Assembly: GCA_022652985.1 (NCBI GenBank)
Contig: JALCRY010000003.1
Span: 1 to 64,000 of the forward strand
DNA from: Eubacteriaceae bacterium
Lineage (GTDB): Bacteria; Bacillota; Clostridia; Peptostreptococcales; Anaerovoracaceae
Length of the DNA stretch: 64,000 nt
Direction of reading: 5' to 3'
The position numbers were made by a program, and so were the translations under genes. This document shows, piece by piece, positions 7,776 through 18,072 of the stretch. Under the pieces are notes generated by a model. The model had not been told where the DNA came from and searched no databases. It worked only from the letters and a program-made list of their open reading frames with translations. The first letter of the stretch is position 1, and each line of letters opens with the position of its first letter.

Positions 7776-10202
7776 ATGAAAGACAGAACCAGAAAAGTTC
7801 TGGCCATACTTATCGTAGTGGTTACGGTATTAGGCTGGTACGTAACGCTCTTCGGTATCGGCAGTATAAAAGCTGTCAAGGACAGTATAAAGCTGGGCCT
7901 GGATATCAAGGGCGGAGTTTACGTAGTTTTGCAGGCGGATACGAACAAGACCGGATCTGAACTGACAAAACTCATGGAACAGACAAAAGAGGTTATTAAT
8001 AACCGTGTAGATGAGATGGGCATTGCGAATCCTACTGTTGCTATAGAAGGCAGCAAGAGGATCAGAGTCGAACTGCCTGGCGTTACAAATACTCAGGACG
8101 CTATCAAGCAGATCGGTAAAACAGCCAAGCTCGAGTTTACAATGGCTGACGGGACGCACGTGCTCGACGGAGGAGATATCAAAAAAGCTGAATCCGGGCA
8201 GAGTTCACAGAACAGCGGATATGTCGTAAACGTCGAAATGAGCAATAAGGGAGCCAAGGCCTTTGCCAAGGCGACTGAAAAGTGCATGAACGGCGGAACA
8301 TCGAAGAATATTTACGGAGACAGTGCTAAGAAGACGAGCATCGTCATTACGCTTGACGGTGACGTTATTTCCGCACCGGTTCCTAGTGAAGTCATTTCGG
8401 GAGGAAAGTGCGAGATCTCCGGAAACTTCACAAAAGCTTCAGCATCAAATCTCGCAGCTCTCATAAGGGGCGGTTCGCTTCCTGTTTCACTGCATGAAGT
8501 AACATCTTCATCTCAGACTGCGGAAATAGGATACAACGCACTTACTAAGAGCATAGAAGCAGGTATAGTCGGTCTCATCATCATATACCTCATTATGTTA
8601 TTCGGATACAGAATCATGGGCGTCGCTGCAGACCTGGCATTGACATTGTATGTATTGCTTATCGTCATAGCCATGGCAGTGATGGGGAGCGTTCTCACGC
8701 TGCCGGGTATTGCAGGTATCATCCTGGGTATCGGAATGGCCGTAGACGGAAATGTAATCATATTCTCGCGAATAACCGAGGAGATAGTAGCCGGCAAGAC
8801 CGTGAGGGTCGCTGTCCAGACCGGTTATAAACGGGCACTTACTACAATCATCGACTCGCAGGTAACGACACTGATCGCTACGGTGATCCTGTATCAGATA
8901 GGTACGAGCGCAGTCAAAGGCTTCGCCTGGACACTGATGCTCTCCGTTATCGCAAGTATTTTCACGGCAGTATTCATTACGCAGATATTCCTGAATCTGC
9001 TGGCGAACAGTCCGAAATTCGGAACGCCGAAAATGTTCGGAGTGGGTGCCGACGGCAGGCCTGCATTTGATATAAAACGCGAGTTCAACTTCATCGGACG
9101 CAGAAAGATATTCTATTGCTGTTCTGCGGTCGTCATCGGTATCGGACTGATCGCGTTCATCGTCGGCGGCTTCAATTACGGAATCGATTTTACCGGCGGT
9201 ACGATGATGCATATAAATATGCATAAACAGGTCTCAACAGCAGAGATCAAGAATGTCATGAAGGACAACGGAGTCAATACTACGCAGATGTCTATTGTAT
9301 TCTCCGGCACAGGAAATAAAGAGGTCATCATCAAAACGACGACTTCCCTTGACAACGTAGCAAGAGACAAGATCATCAAAGATATGAAGGGCGAGTTCGG
9401 GATCAAGAATTCCGATATACTCGAAATAGAAAACTTCGGTGCGACTATAGGAAAAGAACTGCGGCATAATGCGATCGAGGCACTGCTCCTGGCAGCCCTC
9501 GGTATGCTGATCTATATACGGCTGCGATTCCGGGAATGGAAATTCGGAGCTGCCGCACTGGCGGGACTTCTGCACGATGTGCTTGTCGTGTGTTCGTTCT
9601 ACGCCGTGTTCAGGATCACAGTGAACAACCCGTTCATTGCCGCCATCCTGACGGTTGTAGGATATTCGATCAATGATACGATCGTAATATTTGACAGGAT
9701 CAGGGAAAATAACAGATTCATGAAACGGATCAGTCAGATCGACCTGATAAACAAGAGTATAAACCAGACTCTGACAAGATCGGTCATGACATCATTCACG
9801 ACATTGATAGTCATGGTTCCGCTTCTGGTTATGACGAATGCAACGATCAGAGAATTTATTCTTCCTCTGATGGTAGGTGTAATAACGGGAACATATTCAT
9901 CGATATGCCTGTGCTCACCATTGTATTATCAGATGTCGCGGGCAAGTGAAGAATCATCGTATCAGAAGCAGATCTCCGATTCTTCCAAAAAGAAAAAGAG
10001 CAAATATCAGGGCGCGCCTAAAAAAGAAAAGGCAGCCGATGCAATAGAAGTCAAAGCTGAAAAAGTGAAGATCGAGGGGCAGGAGACTGCTGAACCGGAG
10101 ATCAAACAGGCACCTTCCGGCCAGAATCAGAACAATAACAGCGGCAATTCGAATAAAAAGAAAAAGTCCAAGAACGGAAAGAAAAAAGGAAAGAAGAAGT
10201 AA
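7776..10202 (+). CDS. secDF: SecD-SecF fusion, protein translocase subunit
   Basis: 808 residues joining SecD (about 1-415) and SecF (about 430-720) in one chain, an arrangement also known in Bacillus. SecDF uses the proton gradient to pull exported proteins out of SecYEG. The SecD half starts with one membrane helix, then LGLDIKGGVYVVLQAD, and carries five helices in its C-terminal part including GIAGIILGIGMAVDGNVII. The SecF half begins with NFIGRRKIFY and has NYGIDFTGGTMM, then VGYSINDTIVIFDRIREN. The last 90 residues are a lysine-rich cytoplasmic tail ending in runs of Lys, which could contact the ribosome or lipid head groups (inference). The ATG has an AAGGCGGGTG site eight bases away. 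Confidence 0.95.
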   Translation: MKDRTRKVLAILIVVVTVLGWYVTLFGIGSIKAVKDSIKLGLDIKGGVYVVLQADTNKTGSELTKLMEQTKEVINNRVDEMGIANPTVAIEGSKRIRVELPGVTNTQDAIKQIGKTAKLEFTMADGTHVLDGGDIKKAESGQSSQNSGYVVNVEMSNKGAKAFAKATEKCMNGGTSKNIYGDSAKKTSIVITLDGDVISAPVPSEVISGGKCEISGNFTKASASNLAALIRGGSLPVSLHEVTSSSQTAEIGYNALTKSIEAGIVGLIIIYLIMLFGYRIMGVAADLALTLYVLLIVIAMAVMGSVLTLPGIAGIILGIGMAVDGNVIIFSRITEEIVAGKTVRVAVQTGYKRALTTIIDSQVTTLIATVILYQIGTSAVKGFAWTLMLSVIASIFTAVFITQIFLNLLANSPKFGTPKMFGVGADGRPAFDIKREFNFIGRRKIFYCCSAVVIGIGLIAFIVGGFNYGIDFTGGTMMHINMHKQVSTAEIKNVMKDNGVNTTQMSIVFSGTGNKEVIIKTTTSLDNVARDKIIKDMKGEFGIKNSDILEIENFGATIGKELRHNAIEALLLAALGMLIYIRLRFREWKFGAAALAGLLHDVLVVCSFYAVFRITVNNPFIAAILTVVGYSINDTIVIFDRIRENNRFMKRISQIDLINKSINQTLTRSVMTSFTTLIVMVPLLVMTNATIREFILPLMVGVITGTYSSICLCSPLYYQMSRASEESSYQKQISDSSKKKKSKYQGAPKKEKAADAIEVKAEKVKIEGQETAEPEIKQAPSGQNQNNNSGNSNKKKKSKNGKKKGKKK

Positions 10203-10226
10203 TATTATTTTGAAGGGAAAGAGTTA

Positions 10227-12425
10227 ATGGAGACCAGGCAGGAATTTCTGGACAGCATCACAGCAATAAATCCGAACTATGATATAGATTTTATATCACG
10301 GGCTTATGATGTCGCGGAAAAAATGCATACAGGTCAGCTCAGAAAATCCGGAGAACCGTATATCATACATCCCATGGCAGTCGCGAAAATACTGGCTGAC
10401 CTTGGGATGGATGAAGCAACGGTCGCTGCCGGACTCCTTCACGATATAGTGGAAGATACAGATTATTCCAAAGAACAGCTTACAGCTGATTTCGGAGAAG
10501 AGATCGCTCTTCTGGTCGACGGCGTGACAAAACTCAGTTCTCTGGTGGCCGACAGCAAGGAAATAAGGCAGGCAGAGAGCATGAGAAAGATGTTCCTGGC
10601 CATGAGCAAGGACATCAGAGTACTGATAATCAAACTCGCCGACAGACTGCATAATCTCAGAACGATAAACTACATGAGCGAGAAGAAGATCCATGACAAA
10701 TGTCAGGAGACGCTGGATATATATGCACCGCTGGCCAGCCGTCTCGGGATCTTCGCCATGAAGTTCGAACTTGAAGATATTGCGATGAAACATCTTTATC
10801 CCGAAGCTTACCGGGATATTGAGACGAAGCTCAATGCAAAGAAAGACGAGCGGCAGGCTGCTCTCGATCATGTGATTGCGGAAATAAAGGGCGCGCTGGA
10901 AAAGACGGACATCAAGTTTGAAATATACGGGCGTTCAAAGCATTTCTACAGCATATACCGCAAAATGGTTTATCAGAAAAAGGACATCGATGAGATTTTC
11001 GACCTGATGGCTGTCAGAGTCATAGTAGAAAACATCAAGGACTGCTATGCCGTTCTCGGTACAGTACACACTATGTGGACGCCGATACCGGGACGATTCA
11101 AAGATTACATAGCTATGCCAAAGCCTAATATGTACCAGTCTCTTCATACAACTGTTATGGGAGACAGCGGAAGACCGTTCGAAGTGCAGATACGTACTTA
11201 CGAGATGCACCGCATCGCTGAATACGGCATCGCCGCGCACTGGAAATATAAAGAGGGCATTTCCAAAGACAAGGAAGAAGTCAAGCTGGCGTGGCTCAGG
11301 CAGGCGCTGGAGTGGCAGGCCGACACCAAAGATCCGAAAGAGTTCATGGATACTCTGAAGGTCGATCTTTTTGCGTCTCAGGTATTTGTATTCACACCGG
11401 CAGGTGACGTCATGGAACTGCCGGCGGGGGCGACACCGCTGGATTTTGCGTTTAAAGTCCATACGGATGTCGGCGTGAAGTGCATAGGTGCAAAAGTAAA
11501 CGGGAAAATGGTCACTATTGATCATAAGCTGGAAAACGGAGACATCGTTGAGATACTGACAAACCCGAATTCCGGCGGGCCGTCGATAGACTGGCTGAAT
11601 ATTGCCAAATCTACCACGGCCAGAAACAAGATACGTCAGTGGCTCAAGAAGGAGTCGAAATCCGACAACGTCGAAAGAGGCAAGGACGCTCTTGACAAAT
11701 ACATCAGGAAAAGAGGATATGATGTCAGAGACATCATAAAGAATGCCTATATCCTGAAATGTACCAAGGAAATGAATTTCAACAGCCCGGACGAGCTGTA
11801 CAATCAGTTGTCCAACGGAGGCACTTTCGTTGCCAAGACAGGCAAGATACTCATAGGATATTACGAGCAGGAAAATGCCGAGGCTAAGAAAAAAGAAGAA
11901 AACACAGAAGATGTTTTAGTAAACGAGGAAAAAGTAAGGAACCGGGCCAAAGAGCGCGCGAAAGCGAAGCGCGACAATCCGGGCGTCATCGTCAAGGGCA
12001 TGGACAACCTGCTGATCAGGATGGCGCATTGCTGCAATCCTGTCCCGGGTGATGATATCGTAGGATTCATAACCAAAGGACGGGGCATTTCCGTACACAG
12101 AAAAGACTGTGTCAATATACAGGCTATGCCTCCGGATGAGAGAGCGAGATTCATTGAGGTTGAATGGGATCTCAGCCGGGGCAAGGAATATGATGCTGAT
12201 GTTACGGTAGTTTGCGATGACAGAAAAGGATTATTTTCGGATATCTCGAAAGTATGCGAAAGTATGGATGTACGTATCGTAGGCGTCAATACCAAAATGG
12301 ATCCGGATCAGGTCGTCACGATAATACTGACACTGTCGATTTCGGATACTGCACAGATGGCGAAGCTGCTTTTGAATCTCAAGAGCGTGCCGAGCGTTCT
12401 GGAAGTGTACAGAACGAACGCATAG
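10227..12425 (+). CDS. relA: Bifunctional (p)ppGpp synthetase/hydrolase (RelA/SpoT homologue)
   Basis: 732 residues, full length for a long RSH protein. Order of domains: HD hydrolase (about 25-180) with intact LLHDIVEDT and KLADRLHNLRTI; synthetase (about 220-345) with GRSKHFYSIYRKM and YQSLHTTVMG; TGS (about 385-450); a zinc/helical region with HCCNPVPGDDIVGFITKGRG; and a C-terminal ACT domain from about residue 655. The synthetase carries RFKD, the RxKD signature of enzymes that both make and degrade (p)ppGpp. It sets the stringent response level. It follows secDF by 24 bases and precedes the metallo-hydrolase by 10. Confidence 0.97.
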   Translation: METRQEFLDSITAINPNYDIDFISRAYDVAEKMHTGQLRKSGEPYIIHPMAVAKILADLGMDEATVAAGLLHDIVEDTDYSKEQLTADFGEEIALLVDGVTKLSSLVADSKEIRQAESMRKMFLAMSKDIRVLIIKLADRLHNLRTINYMSEKKIHDKCQETLDIYAPLASRLGIFAMKFELEDIAMKHLYPEAYRDIETKLNAKKDERQAALDHVIAEIKGALEKTDIKFEIYGRSKHFYSIYRKMVYQKKDIDEIFDLMAVRVIVENIKDCYAVLGTVHTMWTPIPGRFKDYIAMPKPNMYQSLHTTVMGDSGRPFEVQIRTYEMHRIAEYGIAAHWKYKEGISKDKEEVKLAWLRQALEWQADTKDPKEFMDTLKVDLFASQVFVFTPAGDVMELPAGATPLDFAFKVHTDVGVKCIGAKVNGKMVTIDHKLENGDIVEILTNPNSGGPSIDWLNIAKSTTARNKIRQWLKKESKSDNVERGKDALDKYIRKRGYDVRDIIKNAYILKCTKEMNFNSPDELYNQLSNGGTFVAKTGKILIGYYEQENAEAKKKEENTEDVLVNEEKVRNRAKERAKAKRDNPGVIVKGMDNLLIRMAHCCNPVPGDDIVGFITKGRGISVHRKDCVNIQAMPPDERARFIEVEWDLSRGKEYDADVTVVCDDRKGLFSDISKVCESMDVRIVGVNTKMDPDQVVTIILTLSISDTAQMAKLLLNLKSVPSVLEVYRTNA

Positions 12426-12435
12426 GAGAATAGAA

Positions 12436-13056
12436 ATGAATATCGAAAACATGCCGAGCGGATTTCTTATGGTCAACACATATCTCGTTACGGATGAGAA
12501 GACAAATAAGGGCTTTATAGTCGATCCTGGCGGATATGATACGAATATGACAAAAAAGATCAGAGATGGAAAAATCGATCTTGAATATATAATACTGACA
12601 CACGGGCACTCTGACCATATAGGCGGTGTCGCGGAATATCAGAAGGAATTTCCGGATGTGAAAGTCGTTGCGTCGAAATATGAAACCGAGATGCTCGGTG
12701 ATCCTGACATTAACCAGTCCAAAATGTGGACCGGTGTCGCGGTCGCTGTGCAGGCTGATATTACAGTCGATGAGGGGGATACTCTTGATGTGGGCGGCAT
12801 CAGACTCAGATTTACGATGACTCCCGGCCATACAAAGGGCGGAATGTGCATTATTACAGACGGTGTTGTTTTCAGCGGCGATACGCTTTTCTGCGCTTCT
12901 GTAGGCAGGACGGATTTCGCCGGCGGATCATTTGACGATCTGGCAAAGTCGGTACGTGAGAAGCTGTTCGTGCTTCCGGATGAAACGAAGGTGCTTCCGG
13001 GGCATATGGGCCCGACGACTATCGGATTTGAAAAGGAGCATAATCCTTTTGTATAA
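12436..13056 (+). CDS. Metallo-beta-lactamase-fold hydrolase, glyoxalase II-like
   Basis: 206 residues. The zinc-binding motif THGHSDHIGG, then GHTKGGMC, FSGDTLF and a final LPGHMGPTT define the MBL fold of the YqgX/glyoxalase II-like group. These cytoplasmic enzymes hydrolyse thioesters, but the true substrate here is unknown. Start at ATG with an AGGAGAA site. It lies directly between relA and hemZ, a common clostridial neighbourhood (relA-MBL-hemZ-hisS), and overlaps hemZ by 8 bases. Confidence 0.92.
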   Translation: MNIENMPSGFLMVNTYLVTDEKTNKGFIVDPGGYDTNMTKKIRDGKIDLEYIILTHGHSDHIGGVAEYQKEFPDVKVVASKYETEMLGDPDINQSKMWTGVAVAVQADITVDEGDTLDVGGIRLRFTMTPGHTKGGMCIITDGVVFSGDTLFCASVGRTDFAGGSFDDLAKSVREKLFVLPDETKVLPGHMGPTTIGFEKEHNPFV

Positions 13057-14434
13057 GATAGTACTGCAGGGTGTAAGCAACAATCATGAATATGAGGAAC
13101 TGATAAAGCTGTTCCTTCGTCCGGACGAATATGAGATCTGCGGGGCGGGAGACGCTTCCGATGCGGATTTTGTATTTGTTGATCAGGGCGATAAGAACAT
13201 CGTTAAGAGTGAGATATATGATGAGCTCACGCAGCTTACAGGTATCCGGCCGGTATGGGGGATACTGACAGGCATCAGGCCTGTCAAGCTGGCGGGAGAA
13301 CTCGTGAGAGATGCGGAAAGGCATTATGAGAGAGATGCATATGCTGCGGCGCGCCGGAAAATGGTGTCTTATTATCGCACGAGCGGCGAGAAGGCGGACC
13401 TGGCGCTGGATATGTACAGGCTCCAGCAGGAAACATTCGGGGTCCCGCCGGATAAAACTGTCGGGGTGTATATAGATATTCCTTTCTGTCCGACAAGGTG
13501 TCTTTACTGCAGTTTTGCCTCAAATCAGACGGACTACAGCGAGACGCTCAGGTATATGGAAGCCCTTTACAGAGAAATGAATTTCGTGGCTGACGGAATG
13601 AAGGAAAAAGGCTGGTCAGCCGAGTCGATATATATTGGGGGAGGAACACCATCCACGCTGGAAGCAGCGGATTTTCGAAAGTTTCTTCTGAAAGTAAAGG
13701 ATATGTTCGGAGGACCGCAACTGGCCGAATTTACCGTAGAAATGGGACGGCCGGATACTATTACTGCCGAGAAGCTCGAAGCTGTGAAAGAAGCGGGGGC
13801 GCAAAGAATAAGCATCAATCCTCAGACTATGAAGGACGAAACGCTGGAACTGATCGGCAGAAAGCATGACAGCACAGCTGTCAGAGAGGCTTTCGCAGAA
13901 GCGCAGAACGCAGGTATCAGGGTCATAAACGCGGATCTGATCGCGGGACTTCCGCTGGAAACTGCGGAGGATTTCGACAATACTCTGAAGGAAGTCAGGC
14001 AGCTCGGACCGCAGAACATAACTGTGCATTCGCTGTCTGTGAAAAGAGCTTCGAAGCTCGTGGAGATCGATAAGGATTTTCATTATAAACAGGCGGGTCT
14101 CGTAACGGAGATGCTTGAACAGGCGAGGTCATATCTTGCGGGATGCGGATACAGACCGTATTATCTCTACAGGCAGAAGCATATGTCTGGAGCTCAGGAA
14201 AATACGGGATATGCGCTTCCGGGAACTGAAGGACTGTACAATGTCAGGATCATGGATGAGACGCAGACTATAATCGCCATGGGCGCTTCCGGGATGACAA
14301 AAGTGTATTTCCCGGAGGAGAACAGGCTTGAACGCGTGCCGAACGTGTCGAATTATGAAATATACATCGAGAGGATCGATGAGATGATAAACAGAAAGAA
14401 AGAAGGATTATTCAATGCTTACGAACGCACCTAA
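13049..14434 (+). CDS. hemZ: HemZ-type oxygen-independent coproporphyrinogen dehydrogenase-like radical SAM enzyme
   Basis: 461 residues from a TTG start at 13049, chosen because AAGGAG lies ten bases upstream and the protein then begins LYKIVLQGV, as HemZ proteins do; the open frame runs further upstream but only inside the previous gene. The radical SAM cluster motif is CPTRCLYCSF (Cys x3 Cys x2 Cys) near residue 150, followed by YIGGGTPSTL and, late, YRQKHMSGAQENTGYA, typical of HemZ. Members are assigned to oxygen-independent conversion of coproporphyrinogen III, though no other haem genes are nearby and the role may differ. It overlaps the preceding gene by 8 bases and hisS by 20. Confidence 0.9.
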   Translation: MYKIVLQGVSNNHEYEELIKLFLRPDEYEICGAGDASDADFVFVDQGDKNIVKSEIYDELTQLTGIRPVWGILTGIRPVKLAGELVRDAERHYERDAYAAARRKMVSYYRTSGEKADLALDMYRLQQETFGVPPDKTVGVYIDIPFCPTRCLYCSFASNQTDYSETLRYMEALYREMNFVADGMKEKGWSAESIYIGGGTPSTLEAADFRKFLLKVKDMFGGPQLAEFTVEMGRPDTITAEKLEAVKEAGAQRISINPQTMKDETLELIGRKHDSTAVREAFAEAQNAGIRVINADLIAGLPLETAEDFDNTLKEVRQLGPQNITVHSLSVKRASKLVEIDKDFHYKQAGLVTEMLEQARSYLAGCGYRPYYLYRQKHMSGAQENTGYALPGTEGLYNVRIMDETQTIIAMGASGMTKVYFPEENRLERVPNVSNYEIYIERIDEMINRKKEGLFNAYERT

Positions 14435-15662
14435 AGGCACCAAGGATATGCTGCCGAAGGACGCATACAAATGGCACTATGTGGAAAAAGCTTTTGAGGA
14501 GCTCTGCAGACGTTACGGATTCAGGGAAATACGGACGCCTGTCTTTGAGCATACAGAGCTTTTTGTACGCGGAGTCGGCGGTACGACGGATGTTGTCCAG
14601 AAGGAAATGTATACGTGGGAACAGGCAAAAAGAAGCCTGAGCCTCAGACCTGAGGGAACATCGCCCGTGGTCAGAGCGCTGGTCGAAAACAAGCTGTATG
14701 CGGAAGTGCAGCCTACCAAGGTTTATTACAACATATCTTGTTTCCGTTATGAGAAGCCTCAGTCCGGCAGACTGAGAGAATTCCATCAGTTCGGCATCGA
14801 GACATTCGGGACGGATGACATGATGGCTGATGCGGAAATAATCGCTATGGCGGATGAGTTCCTGAAGATGATGGGGATAACCGATGTCAAACTCAGGATC
14901 AACAGCATCGGCTGCCCGGAGTGCAGGGAAAACTACAGAAAGGTGCTTAAGGAATGGCTGGCGCCTAAATACGATCAGCTGTGCGATACCTGCAAGAGCA
15001 GATATGAAACGAATCCGATGAGGATACTCGACTGCAAATCGCCGGAAGATCAGAAGCTGGTCGAAGGCGCGCCGGTAATGCTTGATTATTTGTGCGATGA
15101 CTGCCGGGAGGCGTTTGAGGAACTCAAATCCGATCTGGAGGCTATGGATATCGCGTATACTGTAGATCCGGGGATCGTCAGAGGCCTGGATTATTATACA
15201 AAGACAGCGTTCGAATTCATTTCGGAAAACATAGGAGCGCAGAGTACCGTCTGCGGCGGCGGCAGATATGATTACCTGACCGAAGAGATCGGCGGACCTC
15301 ATATGCCGGGTGTCGGATTCGGACTGGGGATAGAGAGGCTTCTCATCACCATGGAGGAAAACGGTTTTGTTATTCCCGAGCCAGAGGGGCCGGATGCATT
15401 TATCGCCTTTATGGGTGACAGGGCAAAAAAATATGTCATAAAACTTGTATCGGAACTCAGGAAAGCCGGTTTCTCGATTGAGATGGATTCGCTGGCGAGA
15501 AATCTGAAAGGCCAGTTCAAGTACGCGGACAGAGTCAGAGCCAGGAGGACGATCGTGATCGGAGATGACGAACTGGATTCCGGCAGGGCGACTGTCAAGG
15601 ATATGATGAGCGGAGAACAGCAGACTGTGGCATTTGAGGATATCACAGCATTACTTAAATAG
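14415..15662 (+). CDS. hisS: Histidyl-tRNA synthetase
   Basis: 415 residues, the usual bacterial length. Class II core: motif 1 around FREIRTPVFEHTELF, motif 2 CFRYEKPQSGRLREFHQFG, the histidine-specific signatures RGLDYYTKTAFEF and GGGRYDYL, and motif 3 GVGFGLGIERL; a short anticodon-binding domain ends the protein. It charges tRNA-His with histidine. Its start overlaps the end of hemZ by 20 bases, so translation is probably coupled. aspS follows directly, the widespread hisS-aspS pair. Confidence 0.97.
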   Translation: MLTNAPKGTKDMLPKDAYKWHYVEKAFEELCRRYGFREIRTPVFEHTELFVRGVGGTTDVVQKEMYTWEQAKRSLSLRPEGTSPVVRALVENKLYAEVQPTKVYYNISCFRYEKPQSGRLREFHQFGIETFGTDDMMADAEIIAMADEFLKMMGITDVKLRINSIGCPECRENYRKVLKEWLAPKYDQLCDTCKSRYETNPMRILDCKSPEDQKLVEGAPVMLDYLCDDCREAFEELKSDLEAMDIAYTVDPGIVRGLDYYTKTAFEFISENIGAQSTVCGGGRYDYLTEEIGGPHMPGVGFGLGIERLLITMEENGFVIPEPEGPDAFIAFMGDRAKKYVIKLVSELRKAGFSIEMDSLARNLKGQFKYADRVRARRTIVIGDDELDSGRATVKDMMSGEQQTVAFEDITALLK

Positions 15663-15683
15663 ATGATTACTGAAGGTGGAACA

Positions 15684-17462
15684 ATGGAAAGCATTTTTAA
15701 AAGAACGCATATGTGCGGTCAGCTCCGCGCAGGAGATATCGGAAAAGACGTTGTCCTCAACGGATGGGTGGCAAAGAGAAGGGACCTCGGAGGGCTTATA
15801 TTCTGTGATATCAGGGATAAAACAGGCATCACGCAGGTAGTATTTGACGATAAGATCCCTAAGGAACTTTTTGAGAAAGCGGATTCGCTTCGAAGCGAAT
15901 ATGTCGTGGGCGTCAAAGGAAAAGTCAGAGAAAGAGAGTCAGCAAATCCCGATCTTCCGACCGGAGATGTCGAGATCTTTGCTAATGATCTTATTCTGTA
16001 CGCAAAATCGGAAACGCCGCCGATCTATATCAAGGATGATGACAAGGTCGATATGAATCTGAGACTGAAATATAGATATCTTGATCTCAGAAAGAAGAAA
16101 ATGCAGGACAACCTTGCTTTCAGAGGCAAAGTATGCAAGATCGCCAGAGACTATTTCTATGAAAACGGATTCACAGAAGTGGAAACGCCTGATCTGCAGA
16201 AGCCGACTCCGGAAGGGTCGAGAGATTATCTGGTCCCGAGCAGAGTTCAGAAGGGATGCTTCTATTCTCTGCCTCAGTCGCCTCAGCTTTTCAAACAGCT
16301 GCTGATGGTCGGAGGTACTGACAGATATATACAGATCGCCAGATGCTTCCGTGATGAGGACCTCCGTGCTGACAGACAGCCGGAATTCACGCAGATAGAC
16401 ATGGAGATGTCTTTTATTGACGAGGACGATATCATTGCCGTAAACGAGGGCTTTTTGAAGATGCTTTTCAAGGAAACAATGAATATCGATATACAGATAC
16501 CTCTGCCGCGCATGAAGTGGGATGAGGCTATGACGAGATACGGAAGCGACAAGCCTGATACGAGATTCGGATTCGAGCTTCATGATCTGGCACAGATGGA
16601 TATTATCAGAAATACTGAATTCAAAGTTTTTGCCGATGCACTGGCAGGCGGCGGAAGCGTCAGAGGGATATGCATAACTGACGGAGCGGATAAATACAGC
16701 AGAAAACAGATCGACAAGATGACAGATCACATTAAGAGTTTCGGAGCAAAAGGTATGGTCTGGATCAAAAAGACCGCTGACGGGATCACTTCGTCTGTCA
16801 ATAAGTTCTTTGATGAAGAAATGCTGTCGCAGATCGCGGCTGAATTTGAGGCCGGAGACAATGACCTTATTCTCATCGTTGCCGACAAGCCGAAAGTCGT
16901 ATTTGACAGTCTCGGCTATCTGAGACGCGCGATCGCTGATGAGATGGGGCTGCTGGACCCTGAAGTATTTAACATGTTATGGGTCGTGGATTTCCCGTTG
17001 TTCGAGTACAGCGAGGAAGAGCAGAGATATGTGGCGGAACATCATCCGTTCACACATCCGAATATCGAAGATATAGACAAGCTGGAAGAGCATCCGGAAC
17101 TGTGCCATGCGAGAGCGTATGATATCGTAATCAACGGCGTCGAAGCAGGCGGCGGAAGTATAAGGATACATGACAAGGATCTGCAGGACAAGATGTTCAA
17201 AGTTCTGGGAATGGACGACCGGACGATCGAGGAAAAATTCGGATTCCTGGTCGAAGCATTCAAATACGGAGCACCTCCTCACGGCGGTCTGGCCTACGGT
17301 CTTGACAGACTGGTCATGCTGATGCTGGGAGAAGAAACGATCAGGGATGTCATAGCATTCCCGAAGAATCAGGCTGCGCAGTGCATGGTATCCGGAGCGC
17401 CGGGACCGGCGGCCGAAGAAGATCTCGACGAACTCGGGATAGAACTTGAGAAACAGGAATAG
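15684..17462 (+). CDS. aspS: Aspartyl-tRNA synthetase
   Basis: 592 residues, bacterial-type AspRS with the extra GAD insertion. The start at 15684 gives MESIFKRTHMCGQL, matches the family N-terminus and has GAAGGTGG eight bases upstream; an in-frame ATG touching the hisS stop at 15663 is less likely. Visible parts: N-terminal OB fold (VVLNGWVAKRRDLGG), class II motif 2 (CFRDEDLRADRQPEFTQID), GAD region and motif 3 (GGLAYGLDRLVMLM). It attaches aspartate to tRNA-Asp; whether it also charges tRNA-Asn cannot be told from sequence inspection alone. Confidence 0.97.
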   Translation: MESIFKRTHMCGQLRAGDIGKDVVLNGWVAKRRDLGGLIFCDIRDKTGITQVVFDDKIPKELFEKADSLRSEYVVGVKGKVRERESANPDLPTGDVEIFANDLILYAKSETPPIYIKDDDKVDMNLRLKYRYLDLRKKKMQDNLAFRGKVCKIARDYFYENGFTEVETPDLQKPTPEGSRDYLVPSRVQKGCFYSLPQSPQLFKQLLMVGGTDRYIQIARCFRDEDLRADRQPEFTQIDMEMSFIDEDDIIAVNEGFLKMLFKETMNIDIQIPLPRMKWDEAMTRYGSDKPDTRFGFELHDLAQMDIIRNTEFKVFADALAGGGSVRGICITDGADKYSRKQIDKMTDHIKSFGAKGMVWIKKTADGITSSVNKFFDEEMLSQIAAEFEAGDNDLILIVADKPKVVFDSLGYLRRAIADEMGLLDPEVFNMLWVVDFPLFEYSEEEQRYVAEHHPFTHPNIEDIDKLEEHPELCHARAYDIVINGVEAGGGSIRIHDKDLQDKMFKVLGMDDRTIEEKFGFLVEAFKYGAPPHGGLAYGLDRLVMLMLGEETIRDVIAFPKNQAAQCMVSGAPGPAAEEDLDELGIELEKQE

Positions 17463-17466
17463 TACA

Positions 17467-18072
17467 GTGAAAAGAGTAGGAGTGCTGGGCGGATCGTTCG
17501 ATCCTGTGCATTACGGACATTTATGCCTCGCGCAGGATGCAAGAGATCTGGCCGGACTTGATGAAGTAATACTGATGCCGGCAAAGCTGCAGCCGTTCAA
17601 GTTGGACAAGCGTCTGACAGAGCCTGCGGACAGGCTGACGATGCTGAAGATCGCGGCGATGAGGCTGGAAAACATTTCGGTATCTTCCCGGGAACTGGAT
17701 TCGGACAGGATCTCATACACGGCAACGACGCTGGATGAGCTGAGACAGGAACTCGATGACGGAGATAAATTGTATTTTATCACCGGGACAGATTCGTTTA
17801 TTGCTCTGGGAACATGGTACAGGGCCGATGAGATCCTTGCGCATAACGGAATCGTGGTCGGGATAAGGCCGGGATACCGTGAGGACGAGGTGGAGCAGAA
17901 ATCGGCATTATACAGGACCGCATTCGGTACGGAGGTCATGATAATCGAGAACAGAAGGCTGGATATATCATCGACGGAAATAAGAGAAAGGGTAAGAAAA
18001 GGGGAGAGCACAGAGGGGCTTCTCCCGCAGGAAGTAAGAGATTATATTGATGAACACGGAATCTATAAATGA
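17467..18072 (+). CDS. nadD: Nicotinate-nucleotide adenylyltransferase
   Basis: 201 residues from GTG at 17467; the family begins shortly before the nucleotide-binding GGSFDPVHYGHL motif, and this start gives VKRVGVLGGSF. An in-frame ATG at 17446 inside aspS is the alternative. The second signature ISSTEIRERVRKG near the end is intact. It adenylates nicotinate mononucleotide to deamido-NAD, a central step of NAD synthesis. The last 23 bases overlap the following yqeK-rsfS gene; nadD-yqeK-rsfS is a common order in Firmicutes. Confidence 0.95.
   Translation: MKRVGVLGGSFDPVHYGHLCLAQDARDLAGLDEVILMPAKLQPFKLDKRLTEPADRLTMLKIAAMRLENISVSSRELDSDRISYTATTLDELRQELDDGDKLYFITGTDSFIALGTWYRADEILAHNGIVVGIRPGYREDEVEQKSALYRTAFGTEVMIIENRRLDISSTEIRERVRKGESTEGLLPQEVRDYIDEHGIYK

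Noticed and set aside
12932-13048. Longer N-terminus for hemZ
   Set aside because: These codons overlap the metallo-hydrolase gene, lack a ribosome-binding site and do not look like HemZ.
14412-15302. 296-codon open frame on the minus strand
   Set aside because: Complement of hisS; no recognisable protein and the plus strand carries all class II synthetase motifs.
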